Shown one piece after another: positions 62,365-64,000 of a stretch of DNA of 64,000 bases. Location of the stretch: positions 1 through 64,000 of the forward strand of contig NZ_VBUT01000011.1 of the NCBI RefSeq assembly GCF_005863245.1, given 5' to 3'. The position numbers and the translations under genes were made by a program. Under the pieces are notes generated by a model. That model did not search any database. It worked only from the letters and a program-made list of their open reading frames with translations, and was not told the DNA's origin. Numbering within the stretch: position 1 is the first letter of the stretch; each line of letters opens with the position of its first letter. This stretch comes from Nocardia cyriacigeorgica. Its GTDB lineage: Bacteria; Actinomycetota; Actinomycetes; Mycobacteriales; Mycobacteriaceae.

Positions 62365-63615
62365 ATGAGGTTCTGGGCGCGGCGACTGGGCGTCGCCATA
62401 CTCACGGCGTTGATGTTGCTCACCGCGGCCTGCGGCATCGACATCGCGGCGAAGGACGCTCCGGGGTGGTCGGCCGGCTGGTCGGCTGCGGCGCAGCGGC
62501 CGAGCACCGGGTTCGGGCCGAATTGGTCGGAAGCGGGGTTCTCGGACGAGACGCTGCGGCAAGTAGTCCGCGTCTCCAACGGCGGCGACCGGATCCGCAT
62601 CCGCCTGTCCAACCGTTTCGGTGCGGCGCCGCTGCGGATCGCCGGGGCGACCGTAGCCGCCACCGCCGATGGCGCAGCCGTGCGGCCGGAGACCTTACGG
62701 CCGTTGACCTTCGACGGCACGGCGACAGCGGAGATCGCGGCGGGCGGTGAAATATCCAGCGACGCCGCGTCATTGCCGGTCGCCCCGATGGATTCGGTCA
62801 CCGTGACGCTCTACTTGCGGGACACCACCGGTCCGGCCACCTTCCATTCACAGGCATGGACCGACTCCTACCGCGCCGCCGGTGATCACCGGAGCGATGC
62901 CGACGGCATGGCCTTCACCGAACGCACCAGCTCCTGGTACTACCTCGTCGATGTGGAGGTGGCAGACGCGGTCGAGCGGCGCGATACCGTGGTCGCTTTC
63001 GGTGATTCGATCACCGACGGCTTCGGTTCCACACCGGGCGCGAATCACCGCTGGCCAGATGCACTCGCCGACCGGCTGGCTGCCATGGGTCAGCAGCGTG
63101 CGGTGCTCAACCTGGGTATCGGTGGAAACCTGGTGGCCAACGACACCGCCTGGTACGGCGACCGTGCCACGACACGCTTCCAGCGCGACGTGCTCGACAA
63201 GCCGGGTGTGCGCACCGTCGTGCTCTTGCAGGGCGTCAACGACATCGGTTTCAGCGAATCCGACCAGCCCACCTACGAGCCGAACCCGGATGTGCCGGTG
63301 GAGCAGATCATCGCCGGCTACCGCACCCTGATCGATCTGGCGCACGAGCACGGTATCCGGATGATCGGGGCGACTCTCCTGCCCTTCGGGGGTTCCACGC
63401 ATGACAGTGCGAGGTCGGAGGCCAAGCGGCAGGCGCTGAACGACTGGATCCGCACGTCGGGAGAGTTCGACGCCGTGGTCGATTTCGAACGGGCACTTGC
63501 CGATCCGGCGAATCCGGCGGTGCTGCTCGCCGCCTACGATTCCGGCGACCACCTGCATCCCAACGATGCCGGGTACCGAAGGATGGCCGAGGCTCTCGAC
63601 CCCGCGCTTCTGTAG
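62365..63615 (+). CDS. Secreted SGNH/GDSL-family hydrolase lipoprotein
   Basis: The protein has 416 residues. The signal peptide ends in a T-A-A-C lipobox (Cys about 23). An N-terminal beta domain (about 40-200) precedes the SGNH domain: block I AFGDSITDG, block II GIGGN, block III GVNDIG and block V DHLHPNDAG, giving Ser, Gly, Asn and the Asp/His pair. It probably removes acyl or acetyl groups from sugars or lipids outside the cell. Its last 308 bp are antisense to the comEC frame. Confidence 0.92.
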   Translation: MRFWARRLGVAILTALMLLTAACGIDIAAKDAPGWSAGWSAAAQRPSTGFGPNWSEAGFSDETLRQVVRVSNGGDRIRIRLSNRFGAAPLRIAGATVAATADGAAVRPETLRPLTFDGTATAEIAAGGEISSDAASLPVAPMDSVTVTLYLRDTTGPATFHSQAWTDSYRAAGDHRSDADGMAFTERTSSWYYLVDVEVADAVERRDTVVAFGDSITDGFGSTPGANHRWPDALADRLAAMGQQRAVLNLGIGGNLVANDTAWYGDRATTRFQRDVLDKPGVRTVVLLQGVNDIGFSESDQPTYEPNPDVPVEQIIAGYRTLIDLAHEHGIRMIGATLLPFGGSTHDSARSEAKRQALNDWIRTSGEFDAVVDFERALADPANPAVLLAAYDSGDHLHPNDAGYRRMAEALDPALL

Positions 63616-64000
63616 ACGCGCCGTGTACCGCCGTCGCCGATCGGAACCGACCCGACCGGCGACGGCCCCTGTCCACAGCAGGGCAGCGCCGCTCGCGACC
63701 GCGGCCTGCGACGTGGATTCGCAGGTGGGCATCGGCGGAAGTGATGGCGATGGCGCCGTCGCGGTCGGTGCGGGCGATGGTGGTTCCCAGGGATTGCAGG
63801 TCGGACAGGATGCCGGGATGCGGGTGGCCGAAGGTGTTGTCTGCGCCTGCGCTGATGATGGCCAGGCGCGGGTGGACGGCACGGAGGAATTCGGGTGTGG
63901 TGGTACGGGAACCGTGATGCGGGACCTTGAGGACGTCGGCGCGGATCGGCGCGCCGGAGACCAGCAGGGACCGCTGAGTTGCGGCTTCGATATCGCCGGT
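63308..64000 (-). CDS. comEC: ComEC/Rec2 family DNA-uptake protein, C-terminal part, with long antisense tail
   Basis: The gene continues past the right edge. The visible frame begins mid-protein and contains DVLKVPHHGS, the metallo-beta-lactamase signature of the ComEC C-terminal domain, then ISAGADNTFGHPHP and a TDRDGAIAI strand pair that normally closes the protein. No stop follows there: the frame runs about 130 more Arg/Pro-rich residues, antisense to the SGNH gene, to a stop at 63308. The last part is probably a non-conserved extension, a lost stop codon or a sequence error. Confidence 0.75.
   Translation of the reverse strand, partial: TGDIEAATQRSLLVSGAPIRADVLKVPHHGSRTTTPEFLRAVHPRLAIISAGADNTFGHPHPGILSDLQSLGTTIARTDRDGAIAITSADAHLRIHVAGRGRERRCPAVDRGRRRSGRFRSATAVHGASTEARGREPRPSFGTRHRWDAGGRRNRRRRAAPPDSPDRQVPVRNRPRRRTLPTCGSSRSAPAAWPPTSHCHAWNPRRAGESPRSSGYRARAPDRSGCGSRR

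Overview
This 64-kb window is high-GC actinobacterial chromosome, most likely Nocardia or a close relative in the Mycobacteriales. The evidence is codon use with G/C at third positions, GTG/TTG starts, and a gene order that, compared from memory, follows the Mycobacterium tuberculosis Rv2364c-Rv2415c region: era, phoH, hrcA, hemW, sirA-cysH, cysA/W/T-subI, Rv2402-like GH15, lepA, rpsT, holA, comEC. No rRNA, tRNA, CRISPR array, IS element or prophage was seen.

Layout. 1-8.9 kb: a 20-bp tandem array, a beta-lactamase-fold esterase, and a signalling cassette of two transmembrane Ser/Thr kinases around a lipoprotein, followed by a membrane receptor ending in a periplasmic-binding fold. 8.9-13.3 kb: a tightly overlapped phoH-ybeY-corC-cdd-like-era operon. 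13.7-20.7 kb: hemW, an orphan type VII secretion-like module (YbaB/EbfC, EspC-like, WXG protein, Pro-rich membrane protein) and hrcA-dnaJ-rsmE. 21.4-27.3 kb: the assimilatory sulfate operon sirA-cysH-cysD-cysN-sirohydrochlorin chelatase, preceded by a small Cys-containing leader peptide. 27.3-41 kb: an accessory stretch absent at this place from the M. tuberculosis order. It holds a WYL regulator and VOC protein, a HAD phosphatase, a qsdR/qsdA/qsdC-like lactone-degradation locus with a near-textbook palindromic operator, two degenerate Hsp70-like membrane proteins, an SDR, and an fprB/AurF-like redox pair. 41.2-45.1 kb: the sulfate ABC importer. 45.4-54 kb: an M48 protease, small membrane proteins, a methyltransferase, a GH15 enzyme and a dynamin-like GTPase with a giant low-complexity partner. 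54-64 kb: lepA, a MazF-like protein, aquaporin, rpsT, an MmyB-type regulator with an aldo/keto reductase, holA, an SGNH lipoprotein and the 3' end of comEC.

How the genes work together. Sulfate enters through SubI-CysT-CysW-CysA. CysD/CysN activate it to APS, CysH reduces APS to sulfite, and SirA reduces sulfite to sulfide using the siroheme whose iron the CbiX-type chelatase inserts. CysN has no APS-kinase domain, which fits an APS-reducing CysH. The leader peptide suggests cysteine-responsive control of the operon. FprB probably feeds electrons to the adjacent diiron oxygenase.

Most unusual points: a shared four-cysteine ectodomain on the two kinases; paired Hsp70-like membrane proteins lacking the usual first phosphate-loop Asp, one with an extreme Gly/Ser tail, sharing a 19-nt upstream motif; a dynamin-like GTPase whose P-loop Lys is Met; an apparent inversion of the hemW-rsmE block relative to M. 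tuberculosis with a 45-bp repeat at one breakpoint; and a comEC reading frame that runs about 300 bp antisense into its neighbour.
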